A program made the position numbers and the translations under genes. 64,000 nt of DNA from Larimichthys crocea (Eukaryota; Chordata; Actinopteri; Sciaenidae). The notes beneath the pieces were generated by a model. The model worked only from the letters and a program-made list of their open reading frames with translations. It made no database searches and had not been told where the DNA came from. Within the stretch, counting starts at the first letter, position 1, and each line of letters begins with the position of its first letter. Location: the NCBI RefSeq assembly GCF_000972845.2, contig NC_040019.1, positions 8,539,774 to 8,603,773 on the forward strand. Direction: 5' to 3'. Positions 1 through 14,173 of this stretch are shown piece after piece.

Positions 1-2465
1 TCTGAAACCAGTCTCATATAAAAGTTTCCAAAGTTTTAAAAATTTGCTGACTTTGTAAGGAATATGGAGACTACCTCCTCTCTCTAACTCTCTCTCTCTG
101 TCTGCAGACAGACTTCTCCATTACTGTATTAACAAAAATAACGTAGGCTTTGCAGAACTTGGACAAGGCTACAGAGCACTCCTATTGCACTAATGTTGTA
201 TTCAAAAATGCAGTTGTGACTATGGATATTGTAGGTATTTTGGATATAGGGCTATAAATTGGCCCAAGATCCTTGGACACGTTTGATCGAGGGCTGCAGC
301 AGTAATTAGTCTGACATCACACAGTTATTGTAGGAGAATACCTAATAAACTTTGTTAATTAAAAAAACAATATATTGATAAATGCAGAGACAGAGCAGAT
401 GAAAGGAAAAAAAGCTGTCACATTAAGAGTTTGCTCTGCGCAACAGTTAAAACGGGCACACAGGCCTGCGAGAGAAATTCAAAGCTTAATGAAGTTAGTT
501 TCACCAACTGAAAACTGAAGTCAGGCGCTGTGAGGTCAATATAATGTAAAGGTCAATATTAAAGTCTGAAGCCTTCCTCCATAATAGCTCTGTAACATTT
601 GGCTGTAAGGATTTCCACAATTCAGTTTAAATTAAAATCTAAAACTCAGCAGTTGTACATATTTCTATATTTATCTTTGCTTCGTTTTTGCCATAGGCCT
701 TCAGACTAACTGGCATGAAAACTCATTTAAAGTTTTAGGTGGAGAAAAATGTGCCAAACACACTTTTTGTGGCTTTTTCATAAAAGAAACTTCAGCAGTG
801 AGATCATAAAAAAAAGAAAAAAAAAGGAACGGACCACGTGGCAATTGATTGAAAGTCTAATGAGGAAGTTAAAGAAAACAAACACGCCGGTAAGAACGTC
901 TCAATAACCCCAGATTGCGTCTTTTTGATCATCTGAATCGCTTAAAGGCAGACAGCCCTCACAAACAGATGACGTGGATGTTGAGGTGCAGCGTGAAAGC
1001 AGCACTCAGACTGTAATTAACTCGGAGCGTCCAACAAGAGACGCGCTAACTGTGCGTCACACAAGTTAAATCTGTGGGGGTAAAATAAAAAAAAGAAAAA
1101 GATAGCAAAAATATAACGAGTGTCACATCAAATACACAGGTAGGTCCATTCATGAAATGTGTTTGTTAGTTACAACAAATAAAATCAGTTACTGAATCAA
1201 ATGTGATATAAGTTATATTCTCTAGAGATCACATAAAAAAAGAAAGAACAAGAATAATCCATAATCCATACACACACGGTCTGAAATAGATCTGGATGGG
1301 TTCAAGTTAAGATGTCCGGTAATCGATGACTGATCAGCTACGACAAACACAAAAACAGCAACTCTTAACATGATGCAAATGTATCAAAATAAGTTGCTGA
1401 AGTCAATAATTCGAGCTTGAAACTCAATATATTTTGTATATCATTCATTTAAAATAACAAAACATCGATTTTCCGCGCATACGTGTGAACAAGTTAGAAT
1501 TGAATTGATAAAACAAGCAACAGGCTGCAAATAATAATAAAACGCTAATAAAACACGTGCAAATAAAATGAAATTTAAAAAAGGAAGACAAAGCTGCAGA
1601 GATCCAATGTGTTATATGGAAAATACAATAAAATAACAACACATTACCTTTTTGCAGATCCTCACAAATTGAGAATTAGAAAGAAAATTACGCTTTGACT
1701 GACAAAACTAACAAAAAGTATAAGATTCTACTAAATAAGCATAAAAAGTGAAATTGCAGATAAATAAAAGTATTGTTTTTATCATTTGGCCTGCAAGACA
1801 GAGGCAAAAGTTAATTACAGCAAAGACCAAATTATTCTGTTAAATGCTAAATTATAAAAAAGGGAAATGATGAAAATGAAGCACAGAGGATAACATTTTC
1901 TACATTTCAAAAATAATAAAATCCTCTGTGTGGTAGAATATAGAGAGCCTCTCAAATAACCTGTTTATGTATACTGTAAAGTACATAAAACCTGTCCTCA
2001 CTTCTAGACATATTGCGTGACCATTCTGGCTAATTAGTATTTACTCTGAAACATAAAATCTAAATGTAGCCTGGAAGACATACAATGCATCAACCACAGA
2101 AGTCAGTAAGCAACAGTATACTGACCAGTGGTCTCACCGCTGCTCTTCAGACTGTAAATCTGCAGCATTAAAATCAAACTATTGGATGCAAACAGTGTCT
2201 AAAGCCCATTTATGTCATATCTTAAAAAAATAATCACATTGCCACTGACTATACATACTGTGTAGAATGAAAAGTTCCTGTTGAAGAACTACAAATCCCA
2301 CTCATCCAGGTGCAAATGACAAGGTGCCAAAAATTAGAATGATATGTTAGGTTGAAGTAGGCTGCCTGCTGAAAAATAGTGTAAAACTGAAGGCAAGAAA
2401 ACAACCACAGGAACAATGTTCGTGTGAAGTGTATGCTGGAAATATTGTGTGCATGGGCAACATGC

Positions 2466-2466
<1 letters not shown>

Positions 2467-2525
<59 letters not shown>
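2467..2525. repeat. (AC)n microsatellite, 59 bp
   Basis: Pure dinucleotide repeat, likely polymorphic. It creates Cys-Val repeat frames on the minus strand that are not genes. Confidence 0.97.
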
Positions 2526-2528
<3 letters not shown>

Positions 2529-3760
2529 GGGTTAAATACATACTCCCTACCTCCTGGCTGTCTGTCCAGCAGTATTGAGTGTGTGGTCTGATGTTACCGT
2601 TTGTTTAGAGCCGCTTAAAGTCTTGGTGAGACTTCAGCAGACAGGCAGGTGAAAGCGTTGGTGTGGCTAACCACCAGTCCAGCCATGCAGGACTCCCGGA
2701 TCAGGGAGGGGAGCCTGCCCAGATGCTCTGCAAAGACCAGCTGTGAGGTTTGTGGCTGAAAATCTATCCAGACTTTGGCTCTCAGGAGCTGAGCCAGCGA
2801 AGAGGGGAAGAGGGAGAGAAGGAAAACAAAAGCTGCAGAATTGCATTTTTTGGGGGGCTAGATCTTTTCCAGGTGGTACTAAGGAGTACTCTATAATTTC
2901 AGTAGAATAAGTATGAATTTGAAGTCTCTACATTTCAGATATGTATAAACATATATATTTATTCCTGCTTGCAGTGTGTTTTCATTTGTATTCCACAGTA
3001 TTAATGGGTCTAACACAAGCACAGAGTGGATTTTATGACCGATTTCTAAAACATAAACAAAGGAATATTATGACTCATTCTTGTGTGGATCTGTTGCTTA
3101 TTAATACTGAGCGCTGGACTGCTTGTATATTCAGCAAACGTTCCACTGACAAATGAGGAGACAAATGTTATGAGATGATAGTAGACGTAAAATTCCCGTT
3201 GTACAGACTGCACCTTTAAAGTCCAGCCCCTTACTCTGAAATATGTCCAAACAAAAAAACATAAACAAACAAAAAACAATTTGGCATTTTGTGTTTGAAA
3301 TAATGTCTTGTCTTATAAGAACTGGCAGCATTACATGGTTTAATGTTCAAGACACAAAACTTGACAAACCGCGTTGAAAACTAGGAACATTAGAAACAAT
3401 GCAGGTCAGGTTGTTATAATGACAGGAAAGTTGATGTATACCGATTGATGCATCATTTGTTGGTGAGGCGCATGAACACTCCCACACCAGTCACCACCAT
3501 CCTCTTCTGTCTTTCACTTTCTCTATATAAAGATGGAGGAGTTGTAAACTCCATCCAAATCCAGTATGGTTTCACCCTGCATGGCCACACATGGGCCTGT
3601 GGTCTGCCCCCCGTCCAGAGTCTTTGGCCCCTGCCTCCCCTCCCTCACTGTCGACCTCGTGAGTGAGTTTACCCTTGTTCCACTAGAAACTGCAATGATA
3701 AGGTATCTGGGCCTCCATAGCAGTGCAGAGCTAAGAGGTATATCATGTGTACGCAGATGA

Positions 3761-3788
3761 ACACACATACACACACACACACACACGC
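3761..3788. repeat. Short imperfect (AC)n
   Basis: AC repeat interrupted by AT once and ending in GCGC. Confidence 0.9.
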
Positions 3789-3844
3789 GCATATTCACGT
3801 ACAGAGCTTGGCTTTAACAACCTGAGCAGGGCTGCGGGCTCAGG

Positions 3845-3873
3845 GTTGGTGGTGGTGGTGGTGGTGGTGGTGG
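3845..3873 (+). repeat. (GGT)n triplet tract
   Basis: About nine to ten GGT units, followed by further G-rich GGT/GGC sequence to about 3895. Complementary to the CCA tract at 3971-3993. Confidence 0.93.
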
Positions 3874-3970
3874 GTTGGTGGCGGTGGGCTTGGGGCTGAC
3901 ACGTTTCTGCTAACAATCACATCACACACAGGGACCCACATTCCAACTTCCTGATGAACCCACCTCCCCT

Positions 3971-3993
3971 CCACCACCACCACCACCACCACC
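3971..3993 (+). repeat. (CCA)n triplet tract
   Basis: Seven to eight CCA units, about 97 bases after the GGT tract. The two tracts could pair as a roughly 23-bp stem. Confidence 0.93.
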
Positions 3994-4344
3994 CTGTTTC
4001 ATTGGGCTACCTCACAGTCGTCCTCCTCCCCCAACAGGTCTTGGTGGAACTGTGCAAGCTCGGGGCAAACTTATGTGGTCGAGTATTCTGAGTTTAGAGA
4101 AGCACGGAATTATTCATGAATTTGTTTACAGAAATGCAAATTGACACAGATATCAAAAAAATTATCTGTTAAAATATTAAATTAATCAGTTTAGAAGTGA
4201 TACACTAGTTTTACTGGAATATTACAGAATAGAATAATTATAATTAATACAGTTGCAGCACATCTGGATCTGGTTCATGTTGACATATTGGCAGTTGAAT
4301 GAAGCATATGCCTGATTGTGTATGACACTGCATATCATGTCCTC

Positions 4345-4360
4345 TGCTGCCCTCTAGCGG
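4345..4360 (-). promoter_or_regulatory. CTCF-like motif, reverse orientation
   Basis: The minus strand reads CCGCTAGAGGGCAGCA, which by hand count matches 15 of 16 positions of the CTCF consensus CCASYAGRKGGCRSYV. It points away from tbx3 toward the tbx5 side. Confidence 0.5.
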
Positions 4361-5907
4361 TATTTCTTTAAAGGTTCACTCGTGACATGGCATGTCCTGC
4401 TGCAGAGATATACACTCAACATTAAACTTAAGCACAAAAAACTAATTAAGTGGATTGATTATTAATTGAAGTGTACCTAATATTTCATGTTTGCATTTTA
4501 TTTTAGCACTATAGTTTGATTACAATTAAATTAAAAACACAATACAAAATACAACACATAACAGAAATGACACTAGACCTAACCACATAAATAGCATTGA
4601 ATGACCTTTTTGTAATTCTCTACTTATACGTCCATGCATTTTGCATTGATTAAAACTGAGGAGAAAAATATGATCAAATATAACATCAGTAAAGAGTAAA
4701 TCTAAATCTTTTGGATTCTAACAAAATAAAGACAGTTGAGGCAGACCATTTGTCTGTAGGTATAACTAAACCCTCAAACATGTTGGGCAATATACTGCAT
4801 CAATTCTGCATATCATGTAAACAAAAAGGACATCATGTTGGATGAAAAAAATATTTATAAAAAAATAAAGTCAAAATACAATTCCAAAGACAAAACGTCC
4901 AGAGACAACAGCATAGACTCCAGCAAAGATACAGATGGCCAACCACCTACCAGGTTGCGGTAATGAGCATGGGAATCATGTGGTGTGGTCTGCTCCAGCC
5001 ATGGCCACATTCACAGACCGTGGAGGCCTGCGGGCCATCATGTCTCACTTCGGTGAGGTCAAAGCACCTTCAACTCTGACATGTTCAAATGCACAAATTA
5101 TGACTCTGTCAAATCCAGAAATTATGAATTAGGTATTTCCTTTGCCTCATTTGAGTCTCTGGTATGACCAGGAACTGGTCTTCAATCCCAGACACCGGTT
5201 ACTTTAAGGCTCATAAATGGGATGAAGCACACTGTAGATAAAAGTCAGGCCTTGCTAAATCCTGGAAAGAATAAACTCTGAGACTGAGAGGTTGTAACAA
5301 TGCATCTGTCTTTAGGCTTCCTCAAAACACCAGGGGGAAAACTGGGTGGAGAATTATTCTTCCAAAATTAGGTCTTATACCAAGGCACTGCCTTATATGA
5401 AACAGAAAATTTTGTAATAATGTACAAGAATGTACAAAAACCAAAAACGCAACGCCACAATAAACAGGCAAGCTAATTAATCCATGAGGCATTAAGATAA
5501 ACAAGATGCTCGTTATTAAAAATGTAGAAGTGAAAATTAAACTTAGGGCAACATAACATAGAAGGAAATTCATTGAGAAAAGGCAAAGACATCTTCTATT
5601 AACAACGAGGTGACAACAGACCAGAGTGTCAAGGTAATAACAAGCTTCACAATTTCTCTTAATACTCTTTACTCAACACCAACATAGCAGGACTGTGTAC
5701 AGCTTCACTCTAGGCAGCTCACCCTCACTGTTTCACATGCTACTCTGAGTCTCTTACACTTACAACTGTCCCTTATTAAATAGCAGGCAACAATAATGAA
5801 ATAAAAAAATCCTAAAAACTTGTATGGAACAGAAAATAAACCACAGTATGCTGTACACACAAAAAAACACTTAAAGCCACTGTAGGAACTAGGAAGGGGG
5901 GATATCA

Positions 5908-5923
5908 CCAGAAGATGGCACTA
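5908..5923 (+). promoter_or_regulatory. CTCF-like motif, forward orientation
   Basis: CCAGAAGATGGCACTA matches 15 of 16 positions of CCASYAGRKGGCRSYV by hand count. It sits in a stretch that may be repeat-derived, so a chance or transposon-borne match is possible. Confidence 0.35.
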
Positions 5924-8900
5924 ATGCAACCACAACTAGGCAAACGTCTGTTAAACCCCAAAGACGAAGAAGAGGAAGACTGAAGGCAGTACACAAGGTG
6001 GGCACCCAGTTTCCCACAAATTCCTGGATTCATTGAATATATCTGTCTCTGGAAAACCCTCACAAACACCATGTCTGTTCTTTGGTAAGGTGTATTGACT
6101 GATACTTTATCAACAACAGAGTTTGTGACATATTGCTATCAAGACACATCAAACATATTTTGGAATACAGTTTATCTGAGTATCTTACCTTTCATCTTTG
6201 CTGCACATGTTCAGGCCCACCTTCAGACCTAGAAACTGGCAAACCTCCCTGAGCCAAAATGGCTTCCTGTTATGGAGGTGTTCATGGAGGAATGTACCAA
6301 GTGTGGGACAGGTAGAGGGGTTTTTTTTTAACATCTTTTAAGAAAACTGTAGTTTTTTAGCACTTTTTGTTGTTGTTAAATTGAATCAGTTTGAGACGTT
6401 TACTGAGATGTTGTAGTGATTTGTTATACTTTAGGAACATACATAACTTTTGTGACTTAATTGATTTGTTTTTTTTTATGTAGTCTGTTCTATTTCCTGT
6501 AGTAGGCGGAGCTGTGGGTTATAAAAGCAGAAGTTTGGAGTCTTTTTCTAGTGATTGTTTAATTCAGTGCTGATAGAGACAAACTGGGATTGACCTGCAG
6601 TGAGCACAAACTTAAGATGGCAAAGTTGTCTTTTCTTTTGTCTTAATCCTTTGAGGTACTAAGTCTATAGCTCTATTTCTACTACTAACACTTGGATTCA
6701 CGTTGAAATGCAAAACAGCATCAAGACCAAGCCTGTCTGACCAACCTGCTGTAGGTAATCTGTCGTAAAATATCACATACTGTATGTTATAACCAATTGT
6801 TCCATCATCTTAGGTTGCTCTATTTCCATTTCTGTTTCTTCTTGTGGGAAAATGTCTCTGAACTGTGTGTTCATGAATGTAAGATGCATTTAATTGACAT
6901 TAAAATATCAAAATATGGATGTTTGTATCCATGCCAAAGACACTAGAGCCTTCAGGAGCAATTTGTGGTTCAGTATCCTGTCCAAGGACACTTTGGAAAA
7001 GACACTACTGCTTCATAACAGGAAGTTGTATGTTGGGAGAAGTTTTACTTCATGACAAGTGTGTACAGGTAGAGCAAGAGAAATTAAGAGTAATTAACCA
7101 CACACCTATCTGTTTACAGGATTCAGCCATAGACGATATAAAAGAATTGGATGCAGCTTTATTGAGAAAATTACATATGCTGTCACAATTAGCTACATGG
7201 GGCAATGAGTCTGATGAATTGACTGTTGATCAGAGTGCTGAGTAACAGAAAACATTGTTTTGAAATGTCTGAATTAACAGTTTGAGTCAAGTGTAAAGGC
7301 TATGTAGCTGAAAAAGTTGGTTACACGTTTCTACAGTAAGCAATAGCTCACAACCTAATGACAATCTGCACTGACAGTTTATTTTACAAAACCATAAGAA
7401 AAATATAGACACATCCAAAGCTACACAATACAGCTTCTATGCTTGACTCAAAAAAGAAATGATGTATGACATATTTACTGTATTAATCTTAAACAACAAT
7501 ATTTTGAATTTGGACTGCAGTACCCCTTTTAACTGCTAGCTGTCAGTGTTACATAAAGTGTTGCTTATCGCTCCTTTAATTCTATGGCTCGAGAGGAGGT
7601 TTCATCTAAACTGGGTTGGGTAAACAGATGCAATCTGGAGTCCAAAGTTACATAGTGTAATACATGATGGTTATTTTTAAGGAGAAAAATTACACAATGT
7701 CGCTTTAAGGAACTGAATTTTCTCTTCTCCTTAAAGAACATTTAATCCTTCAATTTATCAAAAGACAATACATATTCAGAATTACCAAATTTAGAGATGT
7801 GTGGTTTTCACTGGATAGGAAGGCTATGAGCTAAAAATGAGATGTGATTAAAAATGGGAATAAACTAGGAAAATACCTTGAATTTGTACTGAAATACAAT
7901 ACTTGCATTCCACCCCTTGTATTTGGGCTGTGGGAGGAAACTAGAGTTAGTGATGTTAGTGATGTTTGATAATGGAGCTCAGAGTCAAACATTTGGCATG
8001 GCACTCAACTAATTCACAGTAAATTTAAACAAGAGCCTTTCCAAAGATTAAAATTAAAAGACTCAGGCTTGAGATCTCGGACTTGTAAACAATGTTAATT
8101 TTCTGCTTTGGTACATTAACATTAAGGAGATGTCAAAGCTGAGTTTTATTCCCAGTGCTTGGATTCTTACTCAAATGTAATTTGTTACTCTTTTTAAAAG
8201 TAACATTATTACTTTATTAATTGACAGTCCATCTTTGGTAAGATATATTTCCATGAGCTTTATGTCATTGTAGTTGGTGTTTCAGCAGCTGTATTTTATT
8301 GCAGTTGAAGGAGCCTTACCACCACCAGCATAATTTAATTAAAAATAATTTACATTTGACAAAGATGTTCTTGTCTTCCTTCTGGCTAAATTAAAATGGG
8401 AATATTTCTAGCCACTGAATATAACACGCCCAATATAAGTTATATTGCTGTTTGGTGACGTGATGATGTATAAAAAAGTATTGGGGATGTGATTAGATAA
8501 GATTTCAGATCAGTAGGGGACAACAAAAGTAAGTTTGTATTAAACTGTTTACAGGTAACTGTAATATTATTACATAATGTTGTGCATTAGCACGCCTGCA
8601 GCTGCTGGACCGCTGCTTTTTAAAAAATAACTTTTTATAACTTCACACAACTCTAAATATAACGCCTGCAGTCAATCAAAATAAAGGATGCTGGATCGAC
8701 CACATCAAACTTCATTGAGACGTGTTCACATGTTTAGCTCACAAGATTAGTGCCACCACCATCTTCTGGCTAACAGACAGTCTGTAGTAATTATTATTGT
8801 TTGCTTCAGGTTACAATGTTGACTACATAATGTTAAAAGTTCGTTACCATTGCAAAGATTCAAGAGAATAGAGGGATGTGTTAATTTACAGTAGATTAGA

Positions 8901-10157
8901 AACTGTTACTTGATGAACATCCAGTGTCATTATACTATGAGGTTGTACTCATACAACATGGGTGAGAGGACCCACAGGATTATTACATAGTATGAATGAG
9001 GTTACTCCCATTGTTCTTTGTGTAGCATTAACAGCTTGGTGATAATTTGCTTTGTGCTCCTGGTAGCATGTGAAGTTAACTGGCAGACTTTGTGTGATCA
9101 CAATGAAATTCATCTGTGGAGTCCCATCAGTCCCTACAAGGGGCAACCGAGAGCAGCCTAGTGGAACATCTATCAGCACACAGCTGCAATATATGTCTAC
9201 ACAGAAAACTGAACACCCACTTGGTTTATGCATTTCATTGCGCACAGCCTGAGCAACCTTCACCTACACGGCCTCCAACAAACCCCCCTGCTGGGTTTGA
9301 TTATCAACCGCAACATACTGACGGTCCATTTCATGCTGCAAATCGAGGGTCACACCCAATCATGGACAATAAAGGACCCTCATACACATCCCTTACAAAA
9401 AACTCTTATTCTTACCCTGACCCTGTTACCTTGTATATAAAAACATAATACCTATAACCATGATCCACAACTATCATTGAAAGGATTCAAGAGTTTCAAG
9501 ACCAATTCAAGAGCTTTTACTCACCTGAATTTACAGGACCAACCCGTTCACTTCTGAAAACCTGCAAAATGAAATTTGAATACTTTTATTTTAATGCTGT
9601 GTTGGCAGTGCATGCAAGGATTTTATTTTTTCTAGTGGAATGTTCAAAAACTTCGTCCTGGTCGTGCCTGGCTGTGGTGGTGTTCATTGTGTTTAAGAAG
9701 CGCACGGTTGTTATTTGCTTCCCTGTTATTCATGTGTTTGCTCTCTGATTGTCAGTGCTTTGCACCACATAACCAGTGAATGTGTGTGTGGGGGTCAAGG
9801 ATTGTCTCTTTTGATTCACTGCGCTGCTGGACAGAAGAATGTGGTGGAAGGCTACTGGGCTCCACCTGTGTTCATATGCGTAATTTTTTTTATTTTGCTG
9901 CTTGAAGAGGATGTGAACTTTTTTTTCTGGCTTCAACTTCAACTGCTGTTGAAAGATGATAGATAGTTTATGAAGCAAACAGAAAGCTCTTTGTAAAATG
10001 ATATCACAGTTCTAAGTTCTCCTTTTTCTCAAAGATAAAGTGACTGTTGTGCGACCAAAGCTGCTGTCATTCACCCCACTACAGCCAACTCAAAGGAAGT
10101 GCATTTGTGTGTATGTGTGTGTGTCTATGTATTGCTGCATTACACATTAGAAGTTCA

Positions 10158-10159
<2 letters not shown>

Positions 10160-10233
<74 letters not shown>
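10160..10233. repeat. (TG)n microsatellite, 74 bp
   Basis: Pure alternating GT, the longest dinucleotide repeat in the window and able to adopt Z-DNA. Not coding. Confidence 0.97.
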
Positions 10234-10235
<2 letters not shown>

Positions 10236-12328
10236 CTTCGATATATCGGATAGAATCACATGCATATGACTTGAATCCACTAGCAGAATGGTGCGTGCAT
10301 CTGTCTGTGTTTGTGGTGAGCCTTCCTTCTAATCTGCCAGCCAGTGGTTGTGTATGAAGTGCTGCTGATGGTGGAGACTATTAGGCCTGTGAAGGGAGAG
10401 TTGGCTGTCTTCTCCTATTCCCCACAGCTCATTTAAACTTCCAGCTGATGGTGGAGATTAAACGTCTTCTCTTAGGAGGGATTCTGTGGCTAGACTTGGG
10501 CTGCTATTTAAGAAACCTGAATGAGTGAAAAGCATGTAAAGAACCCATTTAGTATAAGACAACGGAGTAGCAGTGGGTTTGCATGCGCAAACAATGTATC
10601 ATGCCTCACACGACATGCCACACACGGATACATCTGGCAATCTTTTCAGGTTTGCAAATGTCAGGTTTATATACTAGATTATTAAAAAGGTTATATTAAA
10701 ATGAATTAATCAGGAGTCTCATTAATAATGGTAGCTCTAATTTTTTAAATACTTATCGGTCATTTTATTGGAAGGATTTGTATGGTCTTTGTATGGTATC
10801 TGGCTTGTTTGGGAGTCTGTGAGGTGCTTTGATCTTGTGCTTCTATTGCATGCTTTCTGTAAATGCAGAACTAACATCAAATGTTAAGAATTTCTCCCCA
10901 TCAAAATCAGTAGTGATAAGGAATTTAAAAAAGTGCTTCAGATTACATGAAGAATAAATCTTCAAAAACAAAATGTCATGCTCTTTGTATTTATGATCTT
11001 TAGACTTTTGTTTACAGTTTATTATTAACTTCATTTACACACATTATTTGTTAAAATAATACATGGATGTCTTGTGTTTATTTCTGTGGGAGGAAAAACC
11101 ACTGCCTGTATTTATCTTTAGGGTTTCACCATGTTTTTCTACATATTTGGCACCTTAAAGCAATACTTTTTAAGCAGCATCTTTTTTTTCTTTTTTTTGC
11201 TTATGTAAGTTAGCAAGAATAATTTTGAATACTTGAATCAAGGACTAAAGGATAATTATTTCAAGGAAAGATGAAGTGAATCAGCCAACAAGCGTTGCAA
11301 AGAACACATGAAGTGCTAGCGTGAACATTTTAAGGCTGAAGACATTTACCCTGAGTGAATTCATAGACAGACTACAGACAAATACTTTTACATATAATTC
11401 CAGTTTTGAGTAGAGATGACATGATGTGGCACAGCTGCTGGTGTCTAAGACAGAAAAATGTTAGCCACTACATTATGTAACATGATGTAGACTGATGTGA
11501 ACAATAGATTCTTGCACTATCATGTCCTTGAGCAAGCTGTAACACACCTCGACAGCTCCAGGGCAGCGCATTATGCCAAAGGAGAATTAGAGCTGACAGC
11601 AACAGAAATGGAGAATTTCATTGACTGACAGACAGGCATGTTTGTGATCTCCAAATGCGTCCGAACAATGTAACTTTATCCCCAGAAGTGATATTTTGAG
11701 CGGCACCTTCACACAACACCAAAGTCAGTTTTAGTCCTCCTGGGCTTGTTCCTTTCAAACAAAGTCACCCAGGCCGAAATCATGTTTTCATTCCACAGCT
11801 AAAACCCTTAAGTTTCATTAGCACCTTCTGTTTCATGTTGTTTTAGTCCTGCTTTGCAAGCCTCTTTATTTCTTTAGGCAACATCTTGTAGAAAAGGGAC
11901 TGAACATCCTAAGTATCTTGTGTACTTCATAGTGTCTGGAAGGTTGTTTCAAAATGAATCACATTTCTAAATGTTGCTATGTACTACAATGCGCAGATTG
12001 ATTATTAAACGCTTCTTTCCCGAATTCTAAATGTAAATAAAAATGTAAATAATTGTATACACGTTAAATGACTGAAACTAAATGTAGTTTTAGGAAATAT
12101 GTATGTATCTTTGGATTTTCTAGAACAATAAGAAGTTAAATACAGGACATCTTGAGCCTGGCATGCATTAGAGAATTTGATCTAATAAATTATTATTTTT
12201 TAAATTTTTAAAATAGCTTTTCTTCATTTATAAAGTGACCTGGAATTTTTCAAAGTGGCAATCATTTTACTCAATCATTTGAATTTATTGTCTGACCTTG
12301 CCAAACTATCTGTAGTAATAATCTTTGG

Positions 12329-12344
12329 ACACTAGAGTGCGCTG
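12329..12344 (+). promoter_or_regulatory. CTCF-like motif, forward orientation
   Basis: ACACTAGAGTGCGCTG matches 14 of 16 consensus positions. It is the first of three same-orientation motifs within 2.7 kb downstream of tbx3. Confidence 0.4.
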
Positions 12345-14157
12345 CTACTTCATATAAGAGACAAGCTTGCCATGAAGATGAAAAAGTAATAACCTCATAA
12401 CCTTCCATAACCTTAAAGGAAAACATGATCACTCTTAACCTGTCTGGCTCTTCCTACTTACTACTACCTCATATTTGGGTCATTAAGATGTTTGTTCCTG
12501 GTTATATTTGGCCACATTTTGTGCTTCATGGCAATATTGGTAACACTTTGATGCATTAAAGTATCCTTCAATCCTAGTGGCTTGAGGGCTGTACAGCTGT
12601 TTAATTATTTTAGAAAATGCCCAATAGAACACATGTACACGGATATTTTTCTTCTGTCTCTCGCTCTCTGTCAGAGTGTGTGCAATATAAATAATCTACC
12701 AGCAACATCATGAACTTGCCTTTCCTGCAGGCCAATAGAAGGATTATGCTGAACAATACATTGTTAACAGATTCCTGGCACTCTTAAACGAGGACTGACA
12801 CATCCAGTGTTTCATTCATAAAATAAAAACTATAACACTGTAACTGTCATCCAAAGTCTTAAAAGCCAAGCCGTCAGTGTTCTGGGAAACGTAGTTTCTT
12901 AGTCAGTGGTCGCACTGCACTGTGCACTAACTCTGGTTAACTCGGGTATTCAGCTGCTATTTGTACATTTCTTGAATGTAGTGCAATTCAGTTGACCAAC
13001 TTTCTGAATGTGTAGCAGTCTGTGAAGTTTTTTAACTTTTATGGCAAGTTCATACTACTGAATATTTCACATTCTTGCAATAATTGTATTGTAAGTCACT
13101 GTACACTAAAGAGAGAACCTCAAGAGTACTACTTTTGGCTTAATGTAGTCTCAAGAGTTTTGAAAAACACTGAAGGAGGCACTGAAAGTAATGTTATCAT
13201 ATCATTATACAGTGACCTGGAGAGTCTTTGTCTTTGAAACCTCACCACTGGAATGACAACCACAAAGGAATCATGTTCTGAAATGACCGACCTACTCACT
13301 GTAAAACCTGAGACAAAATGAATGTTTAACATTGTATAAAGAGCTAAACATTACCTGTTTCCCCATTCAGACACACCTACTACCCCCAATGTAATTTATG
13401 ATCCACTCAGCAACATCTCAAATCAGAGATCGTGTTGAAACACATTCATGGAATGCAACTTGATAATGTAGAAGACACCTACAACAATAACATTAGATGC
13501 ACATTTTACCAGTATACATTCATCTTCACTCAATCTATTATTATTATTATTAATAACGAGATATTTAAAGGGCTCATTGACACTTGTACTCTTGTAAGCT
13601 TGTCATATAGTCCGCTGTGACACATTGTAACTGCCATCAAAGGCACAGATTAAAGAGCATCATGCGGCTTCTTGACTGTGGCTGAGTAAATTCAGCTGCA
13701 CGTCTCCACATGGAAATATTTGTAAGCAATGTGAAGGTTGATTTAGGTTTTTAAACAGTTGTTTACTATTTGGAGTTTCTCAGTTAAGTAAAAAATATTT
13801 TAAAGCTGCATTGATATTTTTTTTGTGTGTGTGTTTTAATTGTATTTATTTTCTAGATTGAATTGAAGCGTTAGTATCATATTGTGATACAGCTCAATGG
13901 ATCTGTTTGGAGAATCAGTGACATCTGGACAAAGCATTTAGGTGGGTGAAATGCACTTTATTTACACAAAACAACTTGAGAATTATAGATTTACTAAATC
14001 AACAGAATTGAATAATTCTCATTAGATAATTGTTATAATCATAATTAAACCCACTGACAAAATCCATCTAATAAGTGGATCCAGTCGGATTTCACGTCAG
14101 CCACCAGTGAAGTTAAACAAACAGTAAAGAGTTTCACCAGTCATTCACGGTTTACTG

Positions 14158-14173
14158 CCACTGGGTGGCGCTG
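14158..14173 (+). promoter_or_regulatory. CTCF-like motif, forward orientation
   Basis: CCACTGGGTGGCGCTG matches 15 of 16 positions of the CTCF core consensus and points toward tbx3. Best of the proximal cluster. Confidence 0.5.

Larger units (their letters stand above)
1..4344. other. Intergenic, 3' flank of tbx3 (distal part)
   Basis: No coding region is supported. It is AT-rich with an (AC)n microsatellite (2467-2525), a short (AC)n (3761-3788) and the GGT/CCA triplet tracts (3845-3993). A more GC-balanced block at about 3440-3800 is the only part whose texture differs from background. Open frames here are short or made of repeats. Confidence 0.7.
4361..12328. other. Intergenic, 3' flank of tbx3 (middle part)
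   Basis: No gene supported. It includes a lone TATA-type core promoter sequence at 6520-6527 and a fragment resembling a dispersed teleost repeat near 6966-7010. Short blocks at about 5880-5960 and 8740-8770 share CCAGAAGATGG and may be repeat-derived. A long (TG)n lies at 10160-10233. The rest is AT-rich sequence with no recognised features. Confidence 0.6.

Noticed and set aside
2249..2541. Cys-Val repeat frames
   Set aside because: Translations of the (AC)n microsatellite. The same applies to the frames over 10160-10233.
4935..5132. 65-codon frame in a GC-balanced stretch
   Set aside because: Composition looks exon-like but there is no recognisable domain and no good splice sites.
6919..7245. 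108-codon open frame on the plus strand
   Set aside because: No family recognised, no splice or promoter support, and its first part overlaps a GTATCCTGTCCAAGGACAC-like stretch typical of dispersed fish repeats.
8754..8769. Reverse CTCF-like match (14/16)
   Set aside because: Lies in a short stretch sharing CCAGAAGATGG with 5908-5918, so probably a repeat-borne match. Kept out of the feature list.
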